NCBI GenBank assembly: GCA_944989445.1 | Contig: CALYLW010001184.1 | Coordinates: 1 to 64,000, forward strand | Length of the DNA stretch: 64,000 nucleotides | Direction of reading: 5' to 3' | From: Ampullaceana balthica | Lineage: Eukaryota > Mollusca > Gastropoda > Lymnaeidae | Shown here: positions 25,501 to 37,012 of the stretch, one piece after another | Layout of the letters: the number at the start of each line of letters is the position of its first letter | How positions within the stretch are numbered: the first letter of the stretch is position 1 | Translations under genes and position numbers: made by a program | Notes under the pieces: generated by a model | Databases searched by the model: none | What the model was told of the DNA's origin: nothing | What the model saw: the letters and a program-made list of their open reading frames with translations, nothing else

Positions 25501-28500
25501 AGGCCCGTTCAATTCAAGATGTACATTTTGAAAACATGTTCATTTAAATTCATTTTAATCATGGATATATTTCTCAAGATCGTTAAAAACTGAGTGGGAA
25601 ATAATATCTTAGAGTATACACAAAAAAAAGACATTTGGGGCCCCCGGCCCATTCGATGTAAGATGTAAATTTCAAAATGCTGTTCATTTTAATTCAGTCT
25701 CATCATTGATATATTTCTTAAGATCGTTAAAATAGAATGGGAAATAATATCTCTCACACATACGAAAAAATACATTTGGGGCCCCCGGCCTTGAACAATT
25801 AAAAATTAGAAGTGCAGTGCCCTTTGTTATTTTAATATGGGCTACCAAGTTTTTATATACCAAGTTTGGTTAAGATCCATTCATTTACTCAGTAGTTAAC
25901 GCATAAACTCATTTTTATATAGCTCATAAAAGCAAAAAACGACATTAAGGGCCCCAGGGCCCATTTAGTGCAATATGTCAAGTTCAAAACGCCTGTTTAT
26001 TTCAATCAATTTCATTGTGGATATATTTATCTATATTTTTCAAGATCTTTAATAATTGAATGGGGAATAAAATATTAAACGTTTATGAAATAAGACATTT
26101 TGGGCCCCCAGTCCCGAAGAAATGGACATTAGGAAATTAGTCCCTTTAGTATTTCTATATTGGCTACCAAGTTGTTATATACAAAGTTTGGTTAAGATCC
26201 ATCAATTTACCTAATAGCTAACGCTTAAACTAATTTTTATATAGCTCATATATAAGAAAATAAATCATTTTATGGGCCCCCGGCGCCCCATGAGGGTTAA
26301 ATTTTGAAAAAAAAGTAGCCAGTGACCATCCCAGGAGCGTACTCAAAAGTCTCCAAAAGTTTCATGGCGATCGGATGAATGGTTTAGTCAGCTATACAAA
26401 GACATGCATACATACATACATACATACTTTGATTTATATATATATATAGATATAAGATTAGAAAAAACAACATTAAGGGCCCCCGGGCCCAATCGGTGCA
26501 AGAAATTAACTTTAAAATACCTGTTCATTTCAATCTGGATCATGATAGATATATTAGTCAATGCTTTTCAAGATCGTGTAAATCATACCGGGAATTAAGT
26601 ATTTAACGCTTACAAAAAAAAAGATTTTGGGCCCCCGGCCCCGAAGGAACGGACATTAGGTGTTCAATGCCATATGGTACTTTAATGTTGGCTATCAAGT
26701 TGTTATTTACCAAGTTTGGTCAAGATCCAATCATTTTCCAAGCAGCTAAGCCCTAAACTAATTTTTATATAGCTCATATAAGAAAAAATTCTCATTATGG
26801 GCCCCCGGCGCCCCACGAGTGTTAAATTTTGAAAAAAAGGAGCCTATTTCCATCCCTGGAGCGTACTCAAAAGTCTCCAAAAGTTTCATGGCGATCGGAT
26901 GAATGGTTTAGTCAGCTATAACAGACATGCATACATACATACATACTTTGATTTTTATATATATAGATTATCCTTATCCAAATTTACTGCGCAGTAATTC
27001 AAAACTGCTGCTGGTTACATTTCTGAGCGGCCACGCAGCTTAAAGGGAACATTGATTATATTACAGGTATGATATTTCAAACAGTAACTGTTTATAAAAA
27101 CAAACTTTTGTGCCCTAAAAACTGATACCAAATAGTGAATAGCTATTGCAAAAGTTGAAAAAATACCAAAGCCAGATAAATTGGGACCAGCTACAGATAC
27201 AAAATGATGGCATTAGTTTAGCAGGCATTGAAGTAAAATGATGAAATAGGATTAAACAGATATCAAACTGTGTCTCAAATCAATCTACTCTGTATACAAT
27301 GTAAATCCCTTCAAGTTTAAAATAAAACAACTGCATAACTTGCCATCTGGGATCGCAGCAATGGTTGCTGATTTAATCTGCTATATTCAGCTGGAGAAAA
27401 TGTTGGAGTTGAAATTTTTGTAGGATGAGTTGAGGCAACCTTTTTCTCAGAAAAGACAGCACCAATGGACGCTTCTGATTCTTTCAATAGCTGGTTATCG
27501 CGGCATGTAGTAAATGATGACATACTGTTTACAGATTTAGTATATTCCTAGAAATAAATAATTCATATAAATAACAATCTAAATTTATTTGTTGTTGAAG
27601 TGTAAAAAAAACAAATCCACATTTACTTTATGATATTAGTTAAAATGCACAGGTTTTAAAGAAAATGGATTCAATACAATACTTGTAATTCAATAAAAAA
27701 ACAGGAATGTTTTGGCATGGAGGTAAGGGCTAATGAACCAAAATAGGACCTCCATTAAAAATTTTCAGAAAAAAAAGAACATTCTCAGTTATTTATTAAT
27801 AATGATTTCTTGTGACTGATGCTACTTACATAGTAGACCAAGTATAATGCTGAAGTCTATCATTTAATTGTGATTTTAAATCGATAATCTTACAGATTTA
27901 AAGCCATTTATAAACTTGAGGTGTTCATTGAAACCTATCCAGTTAGTCGAGTTACTTAATTAATAATACAAACACAAATGCCTAATTCATTATGACATTT
28001 TGAGATGATAGCCCTTTAATAAATGTAGGTTACTATAAATAAAAATCATAAAACAAGTTACCCTATTCTTTGATATTGTTTGTAAAAAATGCCTTATTCA
28101 AAAGTATAACAATAATAAGCTCATTTTAAGAATAAATGTGTACTAAAATACATACGCGTAATTTTTGTTTATTGTAGAAAGGCAATTAAAAAAAACCTCA
28201 TAACCTACATCTCTTTGCAACACAGTTGAATTGAGAAACCCATAATTTCTGTACTGTTGGGTGGTTTGCTTATTGATTTCTGATGGCATAAACCCTTGAT
28301 GTCTCCTGCCATAGGATTGGTCAGCATAAGACACATTTTCAGAAATTAAAATGCAATTCTCACTTTGCTCATCAAGCATATCCTGATCATTTGTGGAATC
28401 TGTTGATAAATATCACTTGATACAACAATGATACTTACTGTAAAATATTATTGTATTACAGCACTGATATAATAATATTTCTAATGCATCGATGTTGCCG

Positions 28501-31500
28501 TAGCTAATCCTTTACAGGAATGTTAAGAAATAATATGAAGATTTTGTTTTGCCAAAAACAATGTATACAGTTAAATTATTACCTAATGCAAATGTTTCTT
28601 GTGATTCATTGTGAGCTGACTTGTTCTCAGATATTCTAAGAGAAATAATTTTTATTAATAGTAAATTACAATAAATACATTTTCAGCCTCCATTTTCAAA
28701 ATACAAGTCCTCAAAAATTTTAACAATTGTGCTGTCATATTTCCTAGAATTTTTCCTCAATGAGATTGAAACTAGGTTGCAATCTTGAGAAAACTAGACA
28801 AAATAAAAAATTCCCTAAAGTTTTGAATATGCTTACTGTTGAGTGGCTGTGAATGTTTTAAGTACAAAACTTTCTTCACTAGTTTCCATTGGGATTTCTT
28901 CATTGTACTGTTGAACACAATCCTACAGTTAAAACAATGAATCAATAATTATTTCTACCATTAGCCAATGCACAAAAACATTAATGATAAGATGTGGTAA
29001 GAAAAAAAAAGCGTTTACAATCAATATTCCTTGTAAGGTTTGTTGTTCCATGTGCAAAATAACTAACTTGTGTGCAACATTGTACAGCATCCATTTTGTG
29101 TGAAACATTTTACACCCCAAAGACAGATATTTTGTTATCCTTATAAAAATGTGCTGCTCTATAATTCTAAACTGCTGCGCCACGTCAGCCAGGTAACTGC
29201 GTGGTTGAGCAGCATAAAGGAAACATTGTTGACAATGTGAGACCCATTTGGAATCTTTAAAGGGTTGAAATGTGTTAACGAGTAATTATTATTAGCCGCC
29301 TTAAAAAAAATTATCTTGGATTCTTAAAATACTTTCTCCCATCTTTTGTAAGTACATGTATATGTATTGCAAATTTTAAACTAAAGGACCCATTGCCATG
29401 ATGTGTATAATATTCAAAATTAATATTATTTCAGTGTTTAAAGAATTGCTTGCATACATTCTCCCAACTGAAATTGTTATGACACTAATAAAAAATGAAT
29501 GCAATTTGAGTAATATGAAGTTATTTCACTGACACTTATCTCTAATGTGCTTATATTTGTAATTTATTTGTGGCAGTTACTTATATAGCCAGAAACCTAA
29601 GAATATAATTTTAAGTTTAGAAACAAACACTTAAACTCATGAGTGAGGAATATTAGTTTTGAGTGTATTAGAGTATATTTCTACGGCTGGTTTTGGAATT
29701 GAAGGCTCTGCTGACCCTCAAAATACTTCTGGGAAACAAAATTCATGTACTCACATAAACTTGGTTTTTTGTTAAGCTTCTTATTATTAATAGGGCCAAA
29801 AAGGTCTTAATATAAAAAATATTACAAGTAGCTTTAAGTAGAATAGAAGCACCAATGGATAGTTGGAAACCATTGAAATGGTATGTCTTGGCATTTAAAA
29901 AAAAAGGATACTACATGTATTGTGAACAATAAATTGAGATACATACGTTTGTCTGCATAGATTTTTTACTCTGTGATACTTCTTCCAGCTGCTTTTGTAA
30001 AACATCTTTTTTATTTAAACATTCCTGAATTTCTTTCTCCAGCTGAAACGTCGTAAGTTTGGCCTTGGCGCTTTAGTCACAGTTAAGGTAAAATACTAAA
30101 ACTAGATCATAATGTTATATTTCAAGACAATCACTTACTAGGTTCTGTTTATTAACTATGTTAACTATGGAAATGGAATGTGCTGCTCTTCAAGGAGATT
30201 TTATTTTTTTTCTATTGAAAATATCTTAATATTATATCTAAATATCTCATCTATTCAACGGGTAACATGCCAATTGATATTTTAAAAAGGCAGTTATACA
30301 GGCACCATTGACTTCACCCTTCTTTTTATAAATAGAGCGTATTAAATATAACCCCTCTGATTTCAAGGTATCACTTTTGCAATAATTTAAACTGATTGAC
30401 CGTGTTTGACGTTTTTCTGATTTAAAAGATACATTCTTACAATGATCCTTGACAGCACTCTACTATCTAATTCATCTGGAATATAGTGTACAAAAAACAA
30501 GACTCAAATATATTATTGTTATTTTTCTTCATAAAAAAAAATAGGCTACTGCATAATAACAATCTTTGTAATTTGATATCAAAATATTTAAACATAATCC
30601 AGACACTCACTCATATGTAACTATCAACATAAAACTATCCTTTTTTAAAATATAAACTTGATTATACCTTCCTTTGCAGCTATCATTTGTTTCAAAGCAC
30701 TTTTTTTAGATTCAGCTTGATTAACAAGCTCTTGAGCTGACAACACTTCTCTTTTCCAATTTTCTAACTCAATAGCCAGGGGAAAGCTTTTGTATTTTAT
30801 CATATGATCATCCCTTATGGCAGAATACTTAGCAATATTTTCTTCAAAAAATTTTCTGAAAAAACATAGGTAATAACGTTTTAAATTAAAAAAGAAAAAA
30901 ATAATTTTGGGTTTCTTTTGTATATTGTATATTCATAGGTTAAGTATAAATTTTCAGAAAAAACTGATAATTCACATTTTGTTTTAAAGCGCATAATAAA
31001 TGTAACATTTTAAAAATATATATTTACTTTTTTTCTGCTGTTTCAAGTTTACAAGACTCTAACTTCTTTGATAGAGCAGCCTCGTGGTCACACATAAGTC
31101 CCTTTGTCTTCTTTTGGCTAAAGAGATGTAAATTAAATTTCACTTTTAAACACAAACATTATATTTAGAAAATCTACTATTGAGCTTTTAATAATATAAA
31201 AGTTAGATCATACCTTTCAATATTAAGTTTGTTTATGTTGCATTGCTTTAACAGTCTCTCAGATTCCTCTTCAAAATGCGTTATTTCTGTTTCCATCCTT
31301 TTGGTATCCTCTGACGATTTGTCAATCTCACTTTCTAAGGCTATTTTATGGTGAAATTATTATTGTGTGTATAATGAAAGTGCAAGTACAGTTAAAAAAA
31401 TTTTTTATAGATATAAATTTTAAATTTAAGATAAGCAATACACCTTTAATTATTTCCAGGTTATTTTCAATAAGATGTAATTATTCAAATTAGGGGGTTC

Positions 31501-32025
31501 TATAGCAAAAAAAATAAAATAAATTAAAACCGAGGCTAAGGACGTAAATGTTATTTAACAGTTACAAAATACCTTTCATAAGCTGTTTTTCTTGCTCTAT
31601 CATTTTAACAAAATTTTGATTTTCATATTCTGTAAATATAAAAATCAACTGAAAGCTTTGTCAAATAAGATACATAAAAGAATAATCTGCTACTTGATTT
31701 TAAAGCAATCCAATTGCAGAATTATTGAATCATTCATTGTATAATTATTCCATTTATTATTATTATTTTTTAAAATGCTACATGAAAACAAACTATATTT
31801 TTAAAATATCTTCCCCCCCCCCTGCAAGGGCTATGAATATTCAATCGTTATATTTCTGTTACTTCCCTTAGTCTAAAATTTTCTAAAACAAACATGTAAA
31901 TAAATTTTTTGCTGTTTGATTTCTTTTTTTAAAGTTTAATTCACATTTTTAAAAAAAAGATTCTCACCATAGCTATGAATTAGTTGGTCCAAGTCTTCAA
32001 TGCCCATTTCACTTTTGTAAGCCAT
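19106..32025 (-). CDS. SIX6OS1: SIX6OS1-like synaptonemal complex protein, 17 coding exons
   Basis: Joining splice sites on the minus strand gives one unbroken frame of about 892 residues. Exons: 32025-31968, 31629-31573, 31340-31214, 31117-31028, 30855-30668, 30164-30139 (tentative 26-nt exon), 30042-29947, 28922-28837, 28635-28583, 28399-28209, 27547-27344, 24135-24013, 23885-23403, 22574-22383, 21371-21222, 20509-20413, 19563-19106. Nearly all introns are GT-AG. Residues 1-240 are charged and heptad-like (coiled coil); 434-594 hold a proline octapeptide repeat; 741-892 are acidic and Phe-rich. Residues 92-136 contain HE, LE, IAKY and KYKSFP at spacings that, as I recall, match vertebrate SIX6OS1 (C14orf39) without gaps. 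That protein binds SYCE1 in the synaptonemal complex central element and is needed for synapsis. The name rests on memory; the gene structure rests on the sequence. No start other than MAYKSEMG is plausible. Confidence 0.75.
19936..20050. repeat. Intronic minisatellite, ~27-bp unit, 4 copies
   Basis: TTAATAAGAGTTGCCTTTAC plus an ATTATTC linker is repeated four times within the last intron of the SIX6OS1-like gene. Confidence 0.85.
20968..21078. promoter_or_regulatory. Triplicated CTCF-like motif in an intron
   Basis: Three copies of CGCAGCGCCACCTAACAG (third: GCGCCCACCTAACAG) spaced by about 38 bp lie between exons 15 and 16. The reverse complement TAGGTGGCGC fits the CTCF core YAGRKGGCRS in the first two copies; the third has an extra C. 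CTCF is conserved in most bilaterians, but binding here is an inference. Confidence 0.4.
23403..23885 (-). CDS. SIX6OS1: Exon 13: proline-rich octapeptide repeat
   Basis: Acceptor ACAG at 23886-23889 and donor GTAATAAC at 23402 give a 161-codon exon. About a dozen copies of PLPRQPS(T/A) are encoded by a 24-bp minisatellite. Because 24 is a multiple of three, copy-number change keeps the frame. Residue changes are confined mostly to the S/T/A position and a few P/S/D changes. The segment is expected to be disordered. The exon begins with SSLLKNQEKQDNLDMKK and ends with NLLLEIGQ, both non-repetitive. Confidence 0.85.
24871..26968 (+). mobile_element. (TA)n-flanked element with GGGCCCCCGGCCC tandem blocks
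   Basis: It starts ATTACTAGCAGACCCGTCG and ends with ACATACATACATACTTTG and TATATATATAGAT. Inside, blocks recur around GGGCCCCCGGCCCC, ACCAAGTTTGGTTAAGATCC and AAACTAATTTTTATATAGCTC. The terminal block (GTCTCCAAAAGTTTCATGGC...) occurs twice, at about 26350 and 26873. Comparison with the empty site in the MITE copy at 29022 confirms it as an insertion. A dispersed repeat (24925-25110) is nested within it. A related element lies at 45172-45795. The superfamily is not recognised. Confidence 0.75.
24925..25110 (+). repeat. Dispersed repeat with ATAGCG(C/T)TGTATCCC, copy 2
   Basis: Close copy of 14186-14372, including (AAT)n, ATTTATATAGCGTTGTATCC and the ACATTATACATAAGCTACG block. The high similarity implies that it spread recently. 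Confidence 0.8.
29022..29228 (+). mobile_element. hAT-type MITE (AATGTTCCC family), copy 2
   Basis: Ends CAATATTCC and GGAAACATTG are flanked by TTTACAAT and TTGACAAT (7 of 8 identical), an 8-bp target duplication typical of hAT. It lies in the intron between coding exons 7 and 8 of the SIX6OS1-like gene. The open frame at 28929-29183 is incidental. Confidence 0.75.
30668..31340 (-). CDS. SIX6OS1: Exons 3-5: coiled-coil core used for the SIX6OS1 assignment
   Basis: Exon 3 (31340-31214) encodes a Glu/Lys-rich helix with EITHFEEESERLLKQ. Exon 4 (31117-31028) includes CDHEAALSKKLES. Exon 5 (30855-30668) includes FFEENIAKYSAIRDDHMIKY followed by KSFPLAIELENWK. Phases at the joins are 2, 2 and 1 and no stop is created, which is hard to obtain by chance. 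The HE to KY spacing and the KY...P...E...K pattern are what I recall for the conserved N-terminal SIX6OS1 domain. A generic coiled-coil protein is the alternative. Confidence 0.75.
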
Positions 32026-33932
32026 AGTACAGACTGTTATAATGTTTCCTAAATACAATTTTGATAAAAATTACTAAAAGTATCACTTTGAAACATGTAC
32101 ATGTAATATATTTGTAATATATAGAAAGGCAGGAAATATATTAGTAAAAAATAGAACAAGTCATTATAATAGTCAGCATTGATCTAAAGTCAAGTTGGAC
32201 CATTCAAATAGCAATTTTTCAATTGTTCTGAACACAAAAAATGTTTTTTTATACACAATGATAAAGTTTTTCTTTAAGCTAGCTAAGTGAAGGGGTAAAA
32301 TCAACAAAACATATAGTAACAGCAACAATAATCAGATTGACATAACATTATAAACTTTCTGCCAATTAATGTGCTTCTAAATATGCACACAGAAAAAAAC
32401 TCTAGAAAGCATTACTGTACATTGTACTGAGTTTGTGTATTTCGTTTGTAGAATTTGCCTACATAATAGATTGATTGACTAAGAAACTATTCATAAAACA
32501 AGATTGAACAAATGTCTTAAACTTAAACTCAGATTCTTGTCCTATATTTACAAATTATTTCATTATGAAAATGTGTAATTTTTTTGTAGATTAATAGATT
32601 ACACTGGTAGCTACAGCATTTTCCAAATTTTTTGTCTGGTATGATTTGCCCAGAATTTAATTTTGGTTATAGGAATATTATTATTTTTTTTTAAAATTTG
32701 AATTACAAGTTCTATCACTATCACTTTATACATAATTAAAAAAAGTTGCAGTGAAATTACACTTAGCCCTAAGTATTATTTTAGTATCTTAATTTTCAAT
32801 TCTTCATAATACTTTCTCAATATTCAATGATTTCATTTAATTATTGAATAACTTGTCATTAAATTAAAGATTGAAATCTTGGTTTAAAAAAATTTCACAT
32901 TGTAAAAGTTTTTAAAAAATTTCATTTCATGATGGTAATAGTAATATTATTGAGGATGAGTTTAAAACAAAGAAATAATGTAACTTCCATAATGGAAGCA
33001 AAGATGATAAATGTCTTTTTGCTTCATAAAATGAATTTTAATATAAGTTATAAGCGTTATATTAACATCATGCAAGTAAGAAAAAATTATAAATATTCAA
33101 TCCATTGATAGCTTGAGAAGTCTGAGAGGATGAACAAATAATATAAATTTATTTGGATTCGTCATGATGAAAATATAATTACTGAATCACTATATCTATA
33201 TGTGCAAAATGATTTAAATCAAGAAATCAAGAGATACGTAGAGTCACACCGTAGAGTCAGTTAAAGTTAAGTTAAAACTTAAGTATGACTAACGACAAGG
33301 CTGTCTACAATACAGTACATTATGTCGATGGAAAATACATCAATGTTCACTGCAATTGGCAAGATATTATCAATATAAGTTATAAGTAACCTATACTATA
33401 ACTATAGGTCAGTGATGGCGAACCTTTTTTGGGGTGCCCAGGCCAGTGCTGGCGGACCTTTTTGAGGCTGCGAGTCCAAATTTCAAACCAAAACCCACTT
33501 ATTTATAGCCAAGTGCCAACACTCCAATGAAACCCGAAAATAAGGGTTTGGCTTAGCTGGTTTGATTAAGGCAGTAATATTTTAATGGCGTGCAGGCTGA
33601 TGAGGCTCTGTGTACCGACTGTGACACGCGTGCCATAGGTTCGCCATCACTGGCCTAGGCCTAAGTCTAGGAAATAATTTTTTTCTATTCTTTCTTAAGG
33701 ACCTAAGTCTAAGTAGTGATTTTTGTTCAGGTTAGACTTTAGACTTGGGCCTACACTAATAGTACTAATACTAATAACACTATACTTATACCTAATTTAA
33801 AACTAATTTTAAATTGTATCATCTAAAAGAGCTTTACTAATTTAACTTCTTGAATGACTTGAACGTTGCAATGGATGGGTTCCCACAATTTAACATGCTA
33901 TCATTAACATCAATAAGAAAAAATTGACTTAC
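32026..33932 (-). other. First intron and 5' leader of the SIX6OS1-like gene
   Basis: Acceptor ATTATAACAG ends just before TCTGTACT and the ATG at 32025, leaving an 8-base leader in the first coding exon. A good donor (AACTGTAAGTCA) lies at 33925-33935, so a non-coding first exon probably starts near 34010. The intron is AT-rich and contains the hAT MITE at 33410-33652 and no other recognisable feature. Confidence 0.45.
33410..33652. mobile_element. hAT MITE, OposCharlie1(OC1)-like
   Basis: Ends CAGTGATGGCGAACCTTTT and (inverted) CAGTGATGGCGAACCTATGG are near-perfect 19-20-bp terminal repeats. The interior AAAACCCACTTATTTATAGC followed by AAGTGCCAACAC resembles, as I remember it, the non-autonomous OC1-type hAT elements of vertebrates, a family reported to have moved horizontally among tetrapods, a triatomine bug and a pond snail. 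The flanking octamers CTATAGGT and GCCTAGGC share only TAGG, so the target duplication has decayed or the insertion is old. Confidence 0.7.
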
Positions 33933-34765
33933 AGTTTTGCGGAACGACAAAGTGTTTTTAGGTCTTGTCTCCTTTTTTAAATTTAATTATTTAAAAAGAT
34001 GGTAATGATGTTGTCTGCTACAGAATCGAAAATGCCCCTTTATCTTTTAATTTCAGACTAGACTCGAATACCTAAATTACTTGAGAATATTATGTAGCAG
34101 AGAGCCCTATACTGCGTTTTACCTTAATTGTTCTTAATATTTTCAAGTCTTTTTGGTCATTACTATTACATTTAAGAAAAATAAATTGAGATACTATTAA
34201 TTCAGTTTTAGTTTTAGTAAATCAAGTGATTGTACTTAAAACAGTTTCTATATTATTATTTGTAAGGAAAGTATTAAAATTAAAGACAAGAACTGCGCAG
34301 TAATATTTGAACTCATATTAATTAACATTTTAATAAAGAGATTTATATATTTATTTTAAAATTTTCAAGAAGAGCTTGTTATTTTCACCTTTTGAGTTGA
34401 TGTTCATTTTCGCTAATACTTAGGACTGGGTAAAATCGTAGTAATAAATACGATACTTCAAAATGTCCGATATCTTTCAAAAAATGGATAGACAGCAAAG
34501 GGAGAATTTATTGTTTTTTTTAAATGTTTTTTTTTATTTTTTTTTACACAATTTTTTAAAATACATATGATGTTGTAGGAGAATAAGTTGGCAAAATTGT
34601 TCCTATGTGTTTACACACGCTAAAATCACTCTCGCATTACCCTTCTCTTTTCTCTTTTGGTGTGTGGTCCGTGTCTAATTTGGAAAAGTAAATTTTATTA
34701 TGTTGGACCCTCGCTTAATCTCCCTGCACTTAAAGTAATTGCACATTTTCATCTGTTCGTATTTA

Positions 34766-34846
34766 ATAATTAGGCTGCGGAAATTAACGATTAATTAATC
34801 CAGTTGTCCCCAACCCCCGGGCCACGGACCGGTACCGGGCCGTAGA
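34766..34846. mobile_element. Two abutting hAT-like terminal fragments
   Basis: TTAGGCTGCGGAAATTAACG resembles the left end of the hAT at 52760-53564. It is followed at 34801 by CAGTTGTCCCCAACCCCCGG and a GGACCGGTACCGGGCC palindrome, which looks like the end of another hAT family. No matching right ends are seen nearby. Confidence 0.45.
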
Positions 34847-34849
34847 ATA

Positions 34850-36380
34850 AATGGTAAATTAAATTTTTAAAATTTTATATACAGTGGTGTTTTTCTATCT
34901 GTTTTGTGCATCTTTCCATACCAGAGGCAATAGCTTGTAACCCGTTTTAGCGGCACCCCTTCAAAAGAACATCAATGACCCATTAGCGCAGATTGGACAG
35001 TAGCCACCTACAATTTTACGCTCTTATGTCGGCGCTCTCTTGGTGGTACACTCTCTCTTATCGGCGCTCTTATTTCGGCGCTCTTTCGTCTTGCTTTTAC
35101 ACCAAGAATGAATCTACGCACTGTATCATTCACAGGGGAATGGTAAGCCGAAAAATGTCTCCGGAATTAAAAAGTGTAATCATTGATGTTGTTAAAGTTG
35201 TTAACAACACCAAATCCTTGTTTAAGATTCAATGTTTTGGGGTTACGAAAGTTTCGGGTTACGAAAGTTTCGGGTTCCGAACAGCATTCTGGAAGGACTT
35301 AATTTCGTAACCCGAGGTACTACTGTGAATACTTAAATTAAAGAAAAAAACATCAATAAACAAACAAATTTTCAATACATCCTTTTGTAAATGGAGATGT
35401 TAAAAAATAAGAAACAAACAACAACTAAAAATATTATGGCAGTCTGATTAAAATCAACATCTGTTCGTCTTATCTTACTTAACAATAAACTTTTACAAAA
35501 TCAACAAGTTTATTCCATATGACATACAGCGTATTGAAGATATCAAACCACGTTTTTGTGTGTTTCAAATAAGCATTTAATCGAATCCCCTATTTTAAAA
35601 AAAACTCACATTTTGTCTTTATTATATAAAAAAAAAGAAACGAAAAAAAAGTCCTTTTCTTCCATTTCCCGCTGTTGTGAAAAAAAAACCAAAAAAAATG
35701 TGGATTCGGGATGATCAGGTTTCGTCACTTCTCACGGCCGACCCCAGTGGCGTCCCTTTTCCATCAAAACCATGTCAGGTCAGTCGAGATATCCTTCCGC
35801 TGATAATTGCTCACTATAATCATCAATTTTCATGCCGCGCGATCAACCTGTCTGCCTAGGGAGTATTTAATGTTCCCAAACGGGGCAGTTAACTCGTAAC
35901 AACAATATTAGTGTTGGCCCGAATCAGAACTTTAATCTGACACCAGAGCTACCAAAATAGATACAGGAATAACACGAAGCGGGGAAAAGGTGGTGCTGGC
36001 GCGCGACGTCATTTATACAATTATTAATTTAAAACAACTGTAAGAAAAGTACTCGCACTTAAAGTTAAACAACAAGAAATAAAAGGAGAAAAATAACCAT
36101 ACTAATGATAAATTATTATTTTAGTAAAATTTAATATATTGCAATTCTCTTTAAAATAAATTTTGTGTTAACAATAGCAATATGAAGCATATTGTGTTTA
36201 AAGTTCAAACAATTGTTATCAAAGAATGACACCGTCTTTCTTAAATAAACACATTGATAGAATGTAGCATAACAAAAATTAAGAGTTGTTTTTTAATTAC
36301 AGAAAATTGAGTGTAATACTCTAGTTGTGGGTAGGGTAATGGGTGTGTGCCAAACGTGTTCTCAAATGTTCAAGGGAACA
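34850..36380. other. Intergenic, no gene recognised
   Basis: The segment contains repeats of GGTTACGAAAGTTTCGG at 35237-35282 and a terminal-looking TAACCCGAGGTACTACTGTG at 35310-35329, which suggests the right end of a small DNA transposon. The open frames at 34993-35310 and 35677-35859 have no recognisable domain. Confidence 0.4.
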
Positions 36381-36480
36381 TTTAGTATCAACCTTAGAGT
36401 TATTTGTAGTATCAACCTCAGAGTTATTTTTAGTATCAACCTTAGAGTTATTTTTAGTATCAACCACATAGTTATTTTTA
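36381..36480. repeat. 24-bp minisatellite, 4 copies
   Basis: AGTATCAACCTTAGAGTTAT plus TTTT recurs four times with few changes, immediately before the repeat element at 36483. Confidence 0.85.
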
Positions 36481-36482
36481 TC

Positions 36483-36973
36483 AAATCCCTTATATTAACT
36501 TCACCGCCGTCTCTGCCTCTCTGTCGTGATCTCTGTCTCTGTCTTGGGCGGGCGGAAAAACAAAAGTAAAAAATGACCCCCTTCCCGTGAAGCCATCGAG
36601 CTGAAATTTGGCACATGGATCCGTGTCACCTAACAATGCATCTGTATCAGAATTTCAGATCGATCGAACGTACCGTAATTAAATTAATGCATTTTTAGTT
36701 TATCTCTATACGAGGTATGTAATTCAATTTCACAGTTTGTTATTTTTTTTTCCCGTGACAGCTCAGTTCGGGCGTTGCCGCGATGTACCGGGGTGCTTTT
36801 GTTTACATTTTACGTGTCACGCTGAGCTCGGTCCAGCGATCGGTGACCAGACCTTTCCCACCCCCCCCCTCGGGTTAAAAGCGAAGGGGAGTTAAGACAG
36901 ATTCAGTTTGTACATATTTGTCGCGTTTGAACATAATCAATACTTTTAGTTATGTCTCATATATAAGGGATTT
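36483..36973 (+). mobile_element. AAATCCCTTATAT-ended repeat, copy 2
   Basis: Inverted ends AAATCCCTTATAT and ATATAAGGGATTT bound 491 bp. The interior is related to the reverse complement of 13162-13627 (GAGCTGAAATTT, TCAGATCGATC, GTAATTAAATTA). No coding capacity is visible. Confidence 0.65.
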
Positions 36974-37012
36974 ATAGTAAAAAACTTTGTTTTTACGGGT
37001 TTGTTTTTTTGC

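Larger units (their letters stand above)
24765..27054 (+). mobile_element. hAT-type MITE (AATGTTCCCTCTAA ends), copy 1, split by an insertion
   Basis: The left part (24766-24870) and right part (26969-27054) together match the uninterrupted copies at 29022-29228 and 53020-53203, with ends AATGTTCCCTCTAA and CTTAAAGGGAACATT. The intervening 2.1 kb is a separate insertion. It lies in the intron between exons 11 and 12 of the SIX6OS1-like gene. Confidence 0.8.

Noticed and set aside
28929..29183. 84-codon minus frame inside the SIX6OS1-like gene
   Set aside because: It lies within an intronic MITE and has no splice-compatible phase with the neighbouring exons.
35148..35310. Frame with RKMSPELKSVIIDVV, possibly the start of a Tigger/pogo-type transposase
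   Set aside because: Too short and without further family blocks; the nearby repeated GGTTACGAAAGTTTCGG only weakly supports a DNA transposon.
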